DNA from: Macrocystis pyrifera
Taxonomy: Eukaryota; Sar; Phaeophyceae; Laminariales; Laminariaceae
Length of the DNA: 64,000 bases
NCBI GenBank assembly: GCA_031763025.1
Contig: JASSKH010000005.1
Span: 11,488,528 to 11,552,527 of the forward strand
Direction of reading: 5' to 3'
Shown piece by piece: positions 52,480 through 63,720 of this stretch (position 1 is the first letter of the stretch; each line of letters opens with the position of its first letter). The translations under genes and the position numbers were made by a program. The notes below the pieces were generated by a model. That model saw only the letters and a list, made by a program, of their open reading frames with translations. It ran no database searches and was not told where the DNA came from.

Positions 52480-53070
52480 GGATCACCGTGCGGGACGGTA
52501 TCGACCCCGGGAATGTCGTTTTTTGTTCCCGGGTTGTTAGTGGTTGTACATAAATGAAATTATTTCTGGTCCAGAGATGATGCCTTATTATCTCCAGGTG
52601 TGGCTGGGCATCGACCATAAGCCGCATGCAAACCTGAATTCAGCCGGTGGGGTTGGGGTTTTCACGCATTGCGGGGCGGTATACAACCGGTAAATACCCG
52701 TTATCACCCCCGCATTGATGGTGTTGTAAACGTTTGGAATGATTCCTGCTCTGGGATGAGACTTTATCGTCTCCGCGTGCGGCAGAACCTCTCGTTGTCC
52801 CGAGGGCCTACACTCGCCGGGCGCTGGAGAGCCCCAGCCAGTCATAAATCTCCCCGCGAAGTTGGGGTTTCTACTCCTTGCGCGGCGGTATCTACCAAGG
52901 GAAGTCCGTTTTCGTCCCCGGGTTGTTGGCTTTGTACATGTATGGAAGCACAATTTATGATCAAGGAGTAGGGCCTTATCGTCCCCCCGTGTGCGGCGGG
53001 ATCTCGACCTTGTCTCGTGGAGTAACTCTTGTGGCGCGTTGGCTCCACGATCTCCAGCCGGGGATAAATT
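52480..53070 (+). repeat. Tandem array of about 205-base units, three copies
   Basis: Units begin near GGGGTTTTCACGCATTGCGG or GGGGTTTCTACTCCTTGCGC and include a CCCCGGGTTGTTGG-type block and a TCTCGACC-type end. A partial unit recurs at 53,525-53,590. Non-coding. Confidence 0.7.
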
Positions 53071-53086
53071 AGTTGAGGTGTAGGAC

Positions 53087-53520
53087 AATGTAGACAGAAA
53101 ATATTTCGGAACAAACGCTACCCGAGTTTAAGACTTATAAAATCGATTTCCACCACATTCTTCCTCGCTAAACTTGACGTATCTCTTCTTGCGATTTAGA
53201 CAGGAACCCCGATGAGACTCTGAATATCCAAGTTTCACCTCCGACGTTTCGGTGCTGGACTCAGTATGCAATGATCGCATTGCTCTCGTCGTTCCTTCCT
53301 GGTCTGGTGTTTTCTAAGTGAGTGAGTTTCACAGGTCCTTGAACACTAGACAATTGTTTTGTTTTTTTTTTCGGGGTTTGAAGGCGAGAATCGAATCACG
53401 GACCTCGCTCTTCATAATCTCACGCCCTGCCTGCGACGCCATTGTAGGGAAATGTAGACAAAAAATGTTACGCAACAAACGCTATCCGATTTTAAGGCTC
53501 ATGAACACGATTTCCACCAA
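53087..53520 (+). repeat. Direct repeat pair and tRNA-like segment
   Basis: A block of about 70 bases starting AATGTAGACA and ending CGATTTCCACCA occurs at 53,087-53,155 and 53,450-53,519. Between them, at 53,383-53,450 on the minus strand, is a tRNA-like segment with GATTCGATTCTC (box B) and TGGCGTCGCAGG (box A-like). Confidence 0.6.
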
Positions 53521-53967
53521 GGAGGGGGTTGGGGTTTCCACACCTAACGGGGCATATCGACCCGGGGGATGTCCGTTTCGATCTCCATTCTGCCGGGATA
53601 GTAAATCCCACCTGTGGTGCGCCGCGCACCAAAAAAAGCTGATATATATTGTCAAATCTTCCGACAACGACGGCACTGGAATCACGTCTGCCGTTGTTTT
53701 TTTCCCAGAAACTCTTCGTTTGTCTGCTTTAGCTCCGAGCGCTTCCATCGAACCAAAATTGGGCAGGGCAGATATGAGCTCCTCCGTGCACTCCAGTGAG
53801 TGTGCCAAAGCGACAGCACTTTTCGTGTCCTCCTTCGGGGCGGACCTTGTCGCCGAAGTTTGAAAAAGCTTGGTCCTTGGCGCTTGAATGTTCGGTTTCT
53901 TGTTTGTCAAGAAGTATTTTTCTGCCTTGAGAACGAGATGGAGGAACCCGGAAACACGTTTCTCCAT
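53482..53967 (-). CDS. Unknown protein fragment, left arm of an inverted pair
   Basis: A 161-codon frame. Its core SAPKEDTKSAVALAHSLECT, EELISALPNFGSM and KTTADVIPVPSLSEDL is similar to the plus-strand frame at 53,995-54,258. Both strands share the pattern C-T-x-E-L-I-x-A-L-P-N. Indels between the copies are multiples of three in the region compared. No known family recognised; possibly a domain carried by a foldback element. Confidence 0.4.
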   Translation of the reverse strand: MEKRVSGFLHLVLKAEKYFLTNKKPNIQAPRTKLFQTSATRSAPKEDTKSAVALAHSLECTEELISALPNFGSMEALGAKADKRRVSGKKTTADVIPVPSLSEDLTIYISFFWCAAHHRWDLLSRQNGDRNGHPPGRYAPLGVETPTPSLVEIVFMSLKIG

Positions 53968-53994
53968 CTCGTTTTACACCAGAAATAAGAATAC

Positions 53995-54258
53995 TTGACT
54001 ACTGAAGGAGAAACCGAACGTTCAAGCGCCGCCCCGAAGAACAACACGAGACGTACTGTCGCTGTGGTACACTCACGGGAGTGTACGAAGGAACTCATAT
54101 ATGCTCTGCCAAACGTTGGTTTGATGGGGAAACGCTCCGAGCTAGAGCAGACAAGCGAAAAGTCTTCAAAAAACAAAACGGCGGATGAAGTGATTCCAGT
54201 GCCTTTGTTGTCGGGACTTTTTTTATGCTTTGTGGGAAGTGCAACACAGGTGCACTAA
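53995..54258 (+). CDS. Unknown protein fragment, right arm of an inverted pair
   Basis: An 87-codon frame with SAAPKNNTRRTVAVVHSREC, TKELIYALPNVGLM and KTADEVIPVPLLSGL, a diverged counterpart of the minus-strand frame at 53,482-53,967. The two copies face away from a 12-base perfect stem (AACGAGATGGAG, 53,931-53,974). Confidence 0.4.
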   Translation: MTTEGETERSSAAPKNNTRRTVAVVHSRECTKELIYALPNVGLMGKRSELEQTSEKSSKNKTADEVIPVPLLSGLFLCFVGSATQVH

Positions 54259-56650
54259 AAAGACCTGAATCATCTTTGTGCTTCGCCTAGGTTCAGTGCT
54301 GAAGCCTTATTTCGTACCGGTACGTGCGTGCCGGTAAAATTTCCTCTGTTTTTTGCCCTTTCACGAGCACACAGCCCAGACATGTGTACCAGGTAGACGA
54401 CAGACAACAGGCAAGAGAGCACAACGTCACAACGCTGTCGCCCGCAAGCACCAGCAGACAAAACACCGTGCGTGTGTGACACAGGCATATGCGCTGTACC
54501 GCTGTGGTTAGTTGTGTTTATCGCAGCCTGCGGTCCGTCGTCCACCATCTACCTATATTTGCTGCCGCTGTGTGACAGATCCACGCTCACTCTTGACGGC
54601 AACGTTAGCACCAGTTGGATTGCATATTAATACGCCGCCAGTGGTCTTTCTATTCCCGATTTTTAGTGTTTCTTGCCTCGGGCACACACCACAGTGCGAA
54701 GGTGTTACCCACTGAGTTATAGGGGTAAAAGGTCGATCGGTTACCCACTAGCCCAGAGGGTAATCCTTAGAACACTCTCCTCCCTTTGAACGGCGCTATC
54801 TCTGGGCCGTCGGTACTCTTTATTTTTGAGAGGCGGCATCATAGAACAGATTTTTTGGTGGCAAAGTTTTTTTCCCCAATCGCGGATTAGTTAATTTCCT
54901 AAAGATTTTCCCCCCTCGATAACGACCATGCGACACCTTCTTTTTTTACGTACGTGTCGCCGCCTCCACGCTTCTTCACAAACCCCTGGCGCCTAAACCG
55001 AGTCCATTCCCAGCCCTAACTGTGTGTATGTGTCCTACTGAGCTACAGGGTTAAAATATCGATCGATTACCCAGCCCAGGGACATCCTTACAACACCAGA
55101 CATTTATACTGTAGACAGTAGATACAATCCAGAGAACACGAAAAACGTTACAACTCCACCCAACAGCACACTGCCAAGCAGCGGCCAAAAACACCAAACG
55201 CCTCCGGTGGATTGCTGTGGTGTGTTGCTTTATGGGAGGCTATGATCTCTCATCCGTCATTACCACCTCTATCCATTCTGCTGTTGTGTGCGTGTGCGTC
55301 TGGTGCGTCGCGCGCCCCTGACAATAATAATACGGATATTTCGTAATATGGTGCAAAAAAAAGTGGTCACGATCCCCGATTTTGGACTCGAAGGTGGGAG
55401 TTCGATCCTCGCTGAGATCACGAGAATTCTTTGAAACTTGTTTTCCGCTTTACTTTAGTAGCATGCACAGACCCAGACACCACAGGCAACGGACGACACA
55501 CGAGCAGTGCAGCGCAGGGTGCTTGCTACAACCAGCTGGCTACAACGCTATACACGCCTGCCGCCCGTCAGCAGAGCAGCAAACAACATCACGCCAGTAG
55601 TGCGGTAGTTTGTCCGAGCTGTATAGTGCTGTGGCTTCCTACTCTCCAGCTGTTTTTTTCGGACCCTGCGATCTGTAGAGCTGGGGGCCCTTGCTGTTGT
55701 GTGATACATGCATGTTGCAGCAGGTACAACAATGCTGCTCTTGCAGTGCGATTTTCGTGGGCAGCCGAGTACGGTCGAGACTACCAGCCCCTTCTTTGGT
55801 GCATCATTTCCCATTTCTGTACCTGGTATATTCTCCCACTACTCTACTGCTGTGCTGTGTTCCGTGTGACACACGTGGAGTGTGGCTTCTTCAATCTTTT
55901 TGTAGTTGGTAATCCTCGATCTCGTACGAGAGAGGCCTTCTTCGCCGTGAGCGCCACCACAAAGATATGCACTGACTATCATCAATCATAACATGTTGAC
56001 AAATATGATAGACCGTCGGGATTATCAAGAAAATCTATAAAAACGATTCAGTCAATACAGTGGGCGCCTGGTGTTAAAAAACGTCGATTTGGTGTCCATC
56101 TGTGGCTCATTGTCTTATTTTTCTTGACCTTGACCTAACTTCATTATTGTATACGTCGGGTTTAGAGTTGGTCCCACTCTTGAGCTGTGTTTCTTGACCC
56201 AATTTTCTTATTTTTCGTGCCGATCTGAGCCTATAATTTTCTCAACATTTATCTTCTTGACTGCGGGCACCCACTGCAGTGACAGCTCCACACTATTTCC
56301 ATGTATGTATGCTATAACCTAGGCAGAACAGTTTTCCGATGAGTTCGACATTCACATACAGAGTTGTTTTAAGGCGGTAACTTATTTTCACAAGACATGA
56401 AATATATTGCCGGAATGATCTGTTGCAGACGGGTCGCACCATCGCGACAGATTTTTTGTTTCGTTGCTGCGTCGGATTAATTCGTTTTTCTAACAAAAAT
56501 AGTTGGTCAAGATTTTGGAGGTCGACACAGTTGTCGTCGTTAACGATGTCCAAGTTAGTGGTCCACGACGCTGGTCTCCATCTCCCCCCTGCAGTGCATC
56601 CCCTCCCAGTCGTTTCGTTGTTAGCCCCGTGAAAGAACAGATCCCATGTC
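54259..56650. other. No recognised gene; tRNA-arm-like relics
   Basis: At 54,703-54,720 and 55,036-55,052 (-) there are TAACTCAGTGGG and GTAGCTCAGTAGG, like tRNA box A. At 55,378-55,428 (+) GAGTTCGATCCTCGC looks like box B. These could be SINE pieces. No protein domain found. Confidence 0.35.
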
Positions 56651-56879
56651 CTCATTCTCGCAATTTTCCACCCCGCCCCCGGCCACCAAAACCACCTCCA
56701 CCCCCATATAATGGAGCCGAACCGAAAGAACCCCCTGACAGCCCCGCCCCTCCCGCTCCCCTCCCGCTCCCTCCTCCTTCAGCTCCTCCTCCACTTCGTC
56801 CGAAACCCCCCTTCGAACCGAAACCGCCCGATGCCGCCCCCCCCCCCGCCGGCACTGCTGTTCATGGCCCCAACGGACA

Positions 56880-58530
56880 TCCCTCACTCTTCCAGTGATG
56901 GATGCACGTACCACGTGGGCATCCAGACGCCTCCAACTATCTTACTCCCGTAGAAACGCCAAGTGCCTGTGTCGCCTGTGCCAGCGGCCGCGGATACATA
57001 ACTCCTCCGACGGACCTCCTCCTCCCTCTCCACTCCTTGTCTTCGACCCCCCCATGACTGATTGCAATACCACGTGTTGCTGCCCCCCTCTAATTCGATC
57101 AGTTGCTGAGCGAGTCCTCGAAAATTTGGGCGGCGACAATTCTGGAACACTCTGAGCGAGCATGGGCGGACCATTCGGAAAGACGACTTTTTGGAGGCCG
57201 CTACGTGTCCGACCCCTTTTGACACGTCCACAAAATCCTGACCAATCGATGCGGTGATCACGTCAGATATACGGAGCCCGAATTCTCCTGCGAGGACGTC
57301 CTGGTATCTCGCTGCGTACGAGAACAACAATTGTCGAATCTCACGCAGTTCCTGAAGAAACACCCCGCTCGGGCGTATTCCCCCAAACCAACCTCGAAAC
57401 CCCTCGTCGATGCTGCGAAACGGTCTTGAACAGTCACCTTCACTCCCGACAGGATCCCTTTGTCCACCGATTCCCCCCAGACCCCTTTCTTCGGCGCGAA
57501 CTGGTCGATGCGGACCCCGGAGCACGTTGTTAGCATCTTCAACACAGCGTCGTTCACTACCAGATCTTCCCCGAGCATTGCTTGATTACGCTCTTATGTG
57601 AACGACTGCACTACTGCTGCTATCGCTTAAAATCGTTTGGTGCTGTCCTTGCGCCATGCTGTTATTCGTCGCTTCGCTGCCTCTATTTCGTCTATTGCCT
57701 CATTGGGATTCGACACGACACCCACCCCATCCTCCTGAGATCCCCCTCCACCCACCAAATGAGCCCCCTCCCCAACTCCCCGATGACTATGTTGCAAGGA
57801 CTTCCTCAGCCAACCCTTGGATCATTGGAAGAGCAACCGCGAGCTGTTCGATGATCGCAGTTATGCGGAGGGAGTTTTCGTGAATCTGATCTACCGCTGG
57901 TATCGGTATCCCAACACCCTCTCCGGCGACCCCCCCCCTCCTGACCCCCAATGCCACCTTGACAAGCCCCTGCACTCTCTCCAGTAGGTACATTCTCCCC
58001 ATCCCCGTCGACTTCACCTCCAGCATGCGCCACCTCACCAGCCACAGCCGCAGCAAGGGCAGCAACGTTCACCTCTCCCACATTGGCATCTGACTCGGCT
58101 GCCGCAGCAGCTTTCTCCACGTTAACTTCGGCAGCTACGATCGCATCATCATTCTCCGCGCCGCTGCCGCGACATCAACAGCACCTGCCGCACCTGCACT
58201 CGCCCCCACGTTGCTTGACCCCCCTTCCAGTGCTACGCCGCCAACAACTTCGCTGCCACCTACAGGATGTGCTTTCTTCCAAGCTTCGGCAGCTGCTGCT
58301 GCTGCTTCTTGCGCGCTCGGTGGTGACTCATTCTTGCCTCCCTCCTTCTTTTTCTTTCAACTCGCCGACCTTCTAAGGATATCAAACCCACGCTGCTCGT
58401 ACACCCTCACGAGTAGAGTACTACGGTAGATGATCTTCTTCCTCACTGTGTCAACCCTTCCCAGGCTGTCTCCCTAGTTCAACCAACTGCACTCGTCATT
58501 AACTCTATGCACCTCTTGCCCATCCCCTCT
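56880..58530 (-). pseudogene. Broken coding block: Ala/Gly-rich and helical segments
   Basis: Minus-strand coding character continues for about 1.6 kb but jumps frame several times. In order: VRKKIIYRSTLLVRVYEQRG, an Ala-rich stretch (58.1-58.3 kb), PAVDQIHENSLRITAIIEQL (57.8-57.9 kb), NEAIDEIEAAKRRITAWRKD (57.7 kb), MLGEDLVVNDAVLKMLTTC starting at 57,578 with an in-frame stop upstream, then FLQELREIRQLLFSYAARYQ (57.3 kb). The breaks lie near 58.15, 57.93 (a G run), 57.8 and 57.44 kb. It may be a decayed 5' part of the kinase-LRR gene, a separate pseudogene, or a region with base-call indels. A Gly-rich open frame follows at 56,652-56,855. Confidence 0.4.
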
Positions 58531-59176
58531 GCCCAAGCATGCCAACGATTCAATACCTCTCCACAAACCCCAGATTTCCACTGTTCAATATTCTGCATGT
58601 TTTTTACACCGGCTTTGAACGTATCTCGTCCAGGGGCAAAATCGTTAGGAAACCATTTTATTTTTATCTATTTTGAAGCGAGATATTATAGGCGAATACC
58701 CATTTTTTGCCGGCTCCAGCTGTGGGGGTTTTAGCGCAAACCTCGCACGATTGATGTCGAAAAACTCCAGGACCTGGGATTCGGATGAAGTGGACCTGGA
58801 CCCGGTACACTTTTTTTGTTTTTTCGAAAAAAAATCTGTGGGCCGAGAAAACCCTTTCCGTGAATCTTCATGTTACATATGTATGATATGCGTATATATT
58901 ATCGTGTATAGACAGACGTATCATTGTGGATATGTATATAATGTGTTGCTTTACCTTCTGCTGTGTATATACATGTGTCTTCTCGACAATTCAGGTATGC
59001 ATAGGCGTTGGGCGTCGTCTCAAAAGAAAAATTCGATTCCGATCATTTTTGCCCATTTTTTTTAATTTTCGGGGTAATTTTTCCCATTTATTTCCGAAAA
59101 ATGGCCATTGTTCGTGGATTTGTTTTGTAGCCCGGTTTTGGATTCTTTTCGGCCACGACCACATTTTAAAGCACTT
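58531..59176. other. AT-richer stretch, open on the plus strand
   Basis: A plus-strand frame includes IIGEYPFFAGSSCGGFSANL and KNSRTWDSDEVDLDPVH, which looks protein-like but matches nothing I know. Base composition is lower in GC than the surroundings. It may belong with the 163-base duplication that follows. Confidence 0.3.
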
Positions 59177-59502
59177 TGTTTTACGTGTAGTCAATTCTCA
59201 AAACATGACGGAGAAAAAACCGGTACCCCCTTTGAAAAAATTGTTGTGCCTGGACCATATATATGTCCCCAAAAATGCAGGTGCAGTTCTAAAAAGGGTC
59301 TATATGTCTACATGTTGTCTACTTGTACAGTAATACAAGTTGTTTTACGTGTAGTCAATTCTCAAAACATGACGGAGAAAAAACCGGTACCCCCTTTGAA
59401 AAAATTGTTGTGCCTGGACCATATATATGTCCCCAAAAATGCAGGTGCAGTTCTAAAAAGGGTCTATATGTCTACATGTTGTCTACTTGTACAATAATAC
59501 AA
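59177..59502 (+). repeat. Perfect-looking tandem duplication, 163-base unit
   Basis: Two units, 59,177-59,339 and 59,340-59,502, differ at about one base (CAGTAAT versus CAATAAT). Each contains an identical 42-codon frame starting MTEKKPVPPLKK and ending CLLVQ and stop. Confidence 0.92.
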
Positions 59503-59635
59503 GGCGCTTCGCTCCGCGGGCGGCCTACGCCGCCCGCTACGCTCGCTCAGGAAGGAACCATCAAATTATGCGAAGCGGACAGAGGTCCATGATTGAATAT
59601 TGTTTTTGTTATGGCCCCTGTAGTTAGCTGCAAAC

Positions 59636-60650
59636 TGGCGACTTGATAATGCCAAGAGTCCCGCCGCCATGCGTCAGGAGAAAACAGCTCGGACGCCACA
59701 TATGCTTCGCGTCGCGGGCGGTTTTCCGCTACGCTCGCTCACACGTCGTACATACGCACATACCCCAGGTAGGGTACTTATTTTCTTCTTTCGATGTGCT
59801 CTGTGTCTGTGTACTCGTATGTACGAAAGATAAAGCACAGAACGGCACAGCAACACAGCAAAAAACAACGCAAATGAAACCAAAAATTTCTAAAAGAAAA
59901 AAAACCCCGTCCCCTTTCGTGTAATAAATTACTACCTGAATGGAACACCTTACACCAGTGAAAAAATGAAAAAAATGAAAAAAAGAAAAAATCTTACAGC
60001 AGAGCTTCTCTCTCAGCCTCGTACGCCGCCCGCCCCTCTCGCGACCATCTCGCCGCCGATTCAGTCCGGGTAAAGCTTCGCTCCCTCTCTTCCACAGTGA
60101 GCCCCGACGCCCGCCTCGCGTGAAGCCCGGTGCTCACCGTGGACCTCGACGCAAGCTCGAAAATGTTGGTGCTCATTCGGGTACCTCCCTCTTGTGGCTC
60201 TCATCCCGGTCGCGAAAATAAGCACCGCTTGAATATTATCTTACAATACCGAACGACCCTTAAATACTCGTACGTACTCTATCCAAAATCACAAATGGAG
60301 GCCAGACAGAGCCTATAAATGCATCGCTCGTTTCTCGAGGCACACGCGACGCCTAGGCACGAAAGCGGCGACCGCGCTCCTTGCAACTCCCCCTCTACTC
60401 GCCAGCATCCGCTGACACCCGCGACGGTGCCGGGTTCGCCCGCGCAACCGTGCTCGGAGTACACGCACGCACACGAAACGAAAGAAGAAAAAAGGGAAGA
60501 AGGACTTAAAGTACAACGAGAAACGGAGAAAACAAAGACTCGCTGGAACGGTCCGGCAAGTAATAAACGGAGGCGATTCCCAAGTGGGAGCTCTGAGAGG
60601 CCAGGGATGTACCAACCGAGCACGCTCAGAGATCGAGATCTAAGTAAGTA
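59636..60650 (-). repeat. R1 interspersed repeat, copy b (minus)
   Basis: The reverse complement starts GATCTCGATCTCTGAGCGTG and runs through the same blocks as copy a. It ends GTTTTCTCCTGACGCATGGC, GACTCTTGGCATTATCAAGT. It is inverted relative to copy c 0.7 kb away. Confidence 0.78.
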
Positions 60651-60659
60651 TATCTATGC

Positions 60660-61310
60660 AGGTATTTCATGACGTCGTAATATTGTATTGTATGGATGCT
60701 GTATGTGTGTGGTTTTCAATTCGTTCTTATGCCACTTCCCTAGGCATGTCCCGCAGGGGAACCTCGTAAATGTCTTATGCTAGCTAATTATTTTACTCGT
60801 AGAGCGAACTTTCAGGGGGGTAGGCTGCTCACGTATTGCACTAGTATGCGGGCTAGGAAACACGTCCTGAGACCAAAATACGTGCGCAGACCCACATGCG
60901 TAAACCCCCCCCCCCCCTTGGCCCTAACCCTTAACCTTGACCCCAACCCGCGCAGGCAAAACCGGCCCAAACTGGCCAGGAATTGCGTACACCATTGAAT
61001 AATATAGTTTGCGGCTACTGCTCTATGCTCATTTGTGTTCGTCGAAAACACGAACATCTATCTGGGGTTTACGGCGGAAAAAGCCGTAGTTAAGTAGAGG
61101 TCATCAGCTACAAACGAGAACCTTACACCTGAAAAAATGAAAATTCTTGCTGTGTACCAGGTATTTGTGTTCTGCTGAGTATATTATATGTGGATTGGAG
61201 TTGCAGCTACAGAAATACCTGATGCAGCAACTTTTTTCTTTTTTTTTTATTATTTTTTTTTTATTGTTTCTTCTCCGGCGGATTGGTAATCTGTTATAGA
61301 ACTACTTACA
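60660..61310. other. Spacer between inverted R1 copies
   Basis: About 650 bases with a C run (60,905-60,918) and a T-rich stretch (61,232-61,268). It would be the loop of a hairpin formed by R1 copies b and c. No gene seen. Confidence 0.5.
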
Positions 61311-61311
61311 G

Positions 61312-62325
61312 ATATCTCACTCTCTGAGCGTGCTCTGTTGGTGCATCCCTGGCCTCTCAGAGCTCCCATTTGGCCCCTCCTTTTATTACTTGCCGGACCT
61401 TTTCAGCGCGTCTTTGTTTTCTCCATTTTTATTGGCACTTCCGGTTATGTTTTCCTTTTTTCTTCTTTCGCTTCGTGTGCGTGTGCGTGTACTCGGAGCA
61501 CTGCACCGCGAGCGAGCCCGGCGCCGTCGCGGGTGTCCGCGAATGCTGGCGGGTAGAGGGGGCGGTTAAAGGAGCGCGGTCGCCGTTTTCGTGCCTTTAG
61601 GCGTCGCGTGTGCCTCGAAATACGAGGGAAGCATGAATGGACTCTGTCTGTGGCCTCCATCTGCATAATAATTCGATTGAGTATGTACGACCTATAACAA
61701 GGTCGTTCGGGATTGCAAGGTAAGATTCCGGCGGTGTGCTTATTTTTTTGCGGCCAGGCTCAGGGAGCCACGCAGTCTGAGCACCAATATCGTTGAGTTG
61801 GTGAACGAGGACCGCGGTGAGGCACTGGTCTTCACGCGAGGCGGGCGACGGGGCTCACTGTGGAAGAGAGGGGGGAGAGCTTGACCCGGACCGAATCGGT
61901 GGCGAGGTGGTCGCGAGAGGGGCGGGCGGCGTACGAGGCTGAGAGAGAAGCTCTGCTGTTCGTTGTTTTGCTTTTTTCATTTTTGGCCCGTGCAAGGTGT
62001 TCCAATCAGGGAGGAAATTATTACCTGAGAGGGGAGACGGGGATTTTTTTTATCTTGTTCCGAAATTTTCGGTTTCATTTTCACTGATTTTGCGGTGCTG
62101 CTGCTGTGCCGTGTCGGGTGTGTGTGCTCTCTCCTTTGTACATGCAGAATTGTTACTCAAAATATGAAAATAAGTACCTGACCTGTACCTGGGGTATGTA
62201 CGTACGTACGGCATGTATGTGAGCCAACCGCCCGAGACGCGAAGCGTATGTGGCGTCCGAGCTGTTTTCTCCTGAATCATGTGGCGGCGTGACTATTGGC
62301 ATTTTTATCAAGTCGCCGGTTCTAT
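61312..62325 (+). repeat. R1 interspersed repeat, copy c
   Basis: Starts CTCACTCTCTGAGCGTGCTC and ends CTATTGGCATTTTTATCAAG, collinear with copy a. The ATCAAGTCGCCGG end is shared with copy b, and CAAGTCGCCGGTTTGCAACT recurs at 62,461-62,480. Confidence 0.78.
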
Positions 62326-62489
62326 AAAAAAAACGACGTATTTCATAAATTTATTTTAAAAAAAACTAAGAAAGCACGTCAGTTGTTCAACCGATCGGCA
62401 GATCGGTCGATACTCAACTTTGCAAGCTGCGTGAACTTTTCGCGCGTTTTCCATTATTTCCAAGTCGCCGGTTTGCAACTACAACCATA

Positions 62490-62960
62490 AAAAACTACAA
62501 GGTTCCCCTCCGGGAGGTGCCTAGGGGAGTGGCGCAAGAGCGAAATAATACTCGTATGAAATCCTGCACACATGTTTAGAAGTATAGAGCATACCTGCAT
62601 CCACCCATTATTTTAACGTGAAGAGCACATATATTGTAAAGGGCATACTAGTACACTGCTGTTTGCGGAATAAATGTGGGGTCATAAATGTGGGGTCATC
62701 ACTACAATAATAATATAAAATAGGGTATCGGCAAGTGGATATGTTGATCCAGATGACTCGCGGCGATCAAATCAATGTATGCGGCATAAACGTAAGTACA
62801 AAAGGTTGCGTGAGGTCGAGGTTGCGCCATATTACTTTGTGACCGGCTGAGTAAGGTACAGCACATACATATTGGTACAATGTATATATGTATATATTCC
62901 CCCAAAATGAATGTTTCTTGGTGCTCAGGGTAACATAGCTTTCACAGATAGATGCTCGAG
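62490..62960. other. No recognised content
   Basis: No gene, element or clear repeat identified. Confidence 0.5.
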
Positions 62961-62969
62961 AACAAATCG

Positions 62970-63720
62970 TAGTCATAGTACTGAGAGTATTGGAGTACTG
63001 GCGGCCGAAATATATTGCGAGTACCGAGAAGGCCCAACTACTGAGAGTAATGAGAGTATATGAGCAGTACCGAAGGTTAGTATGTACCCGCAGTGTAGTA
63101 TCGAAATACGAAATACTCGGAGTAAAGGCAATACGCGCAGTGCAGAACCTCGAGATACTATAACAATAAGAATATTCGCAGTGCGTTCGTATATACGTAT
63201 TCCTCGCAAATGCATATCTCGAAATACTGACTGCCAGACTGCATTAAGTGCTCGAGTTGTTGTCTCCAGCGAAAGTAGTTTGCTCCAACTAGTTACTGCC
63301 ACTCATGTGGGACTGTCTTGGAGTGTTTAGTGCCGAACGCTGGGCCTGAGAATTGTCGACACGGTAACGGTTGAAGAATATTTCATACTCGAAGTATGCT
63401 GTGGGCATATTGAGGGTATTTCGGTACTGCGAGTACTGAGTCTCGCAGAAGCAGTAGTACGAACACTACCAACGGACGAAATACTGCTAGGACTAGTATA
63501 CTCGTAGTACCCGCGGTACAGAACCCCGAGATACCTGAAGTACAACAGGGGGTATCCACGACACAGCAGCAGTAGCGAACCCCGCATTAGTGTGAGCCCG
63601 AAAGTATACGCGGGAGTATCTAAAGTAGTACACAGAACCTCAAAATACTGCGAGTACTCGCAGTATCTTGAATACACACCCCTGAAATACTGCGAGTGTA
63701 CGAAGTACGTATAATAGCGG
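62970..63720. repeat. Degenerate AGTACT / GAAATACT satellite
   Basis: Dense variants of GCGAGTACTG, GAAATACTCG and CGCAGTACC over 750 bases. Many are palindromic around AGTACT, so the two strands look alike. No regular unit length is visible by eye. Confidence 0.75.

Noticed and set aside
56652-56855. Gly-rich protein gene
   Set aside because: Open only because of G-rich low complexity, with no flanking splice sites in phase; left as part of the broken block.
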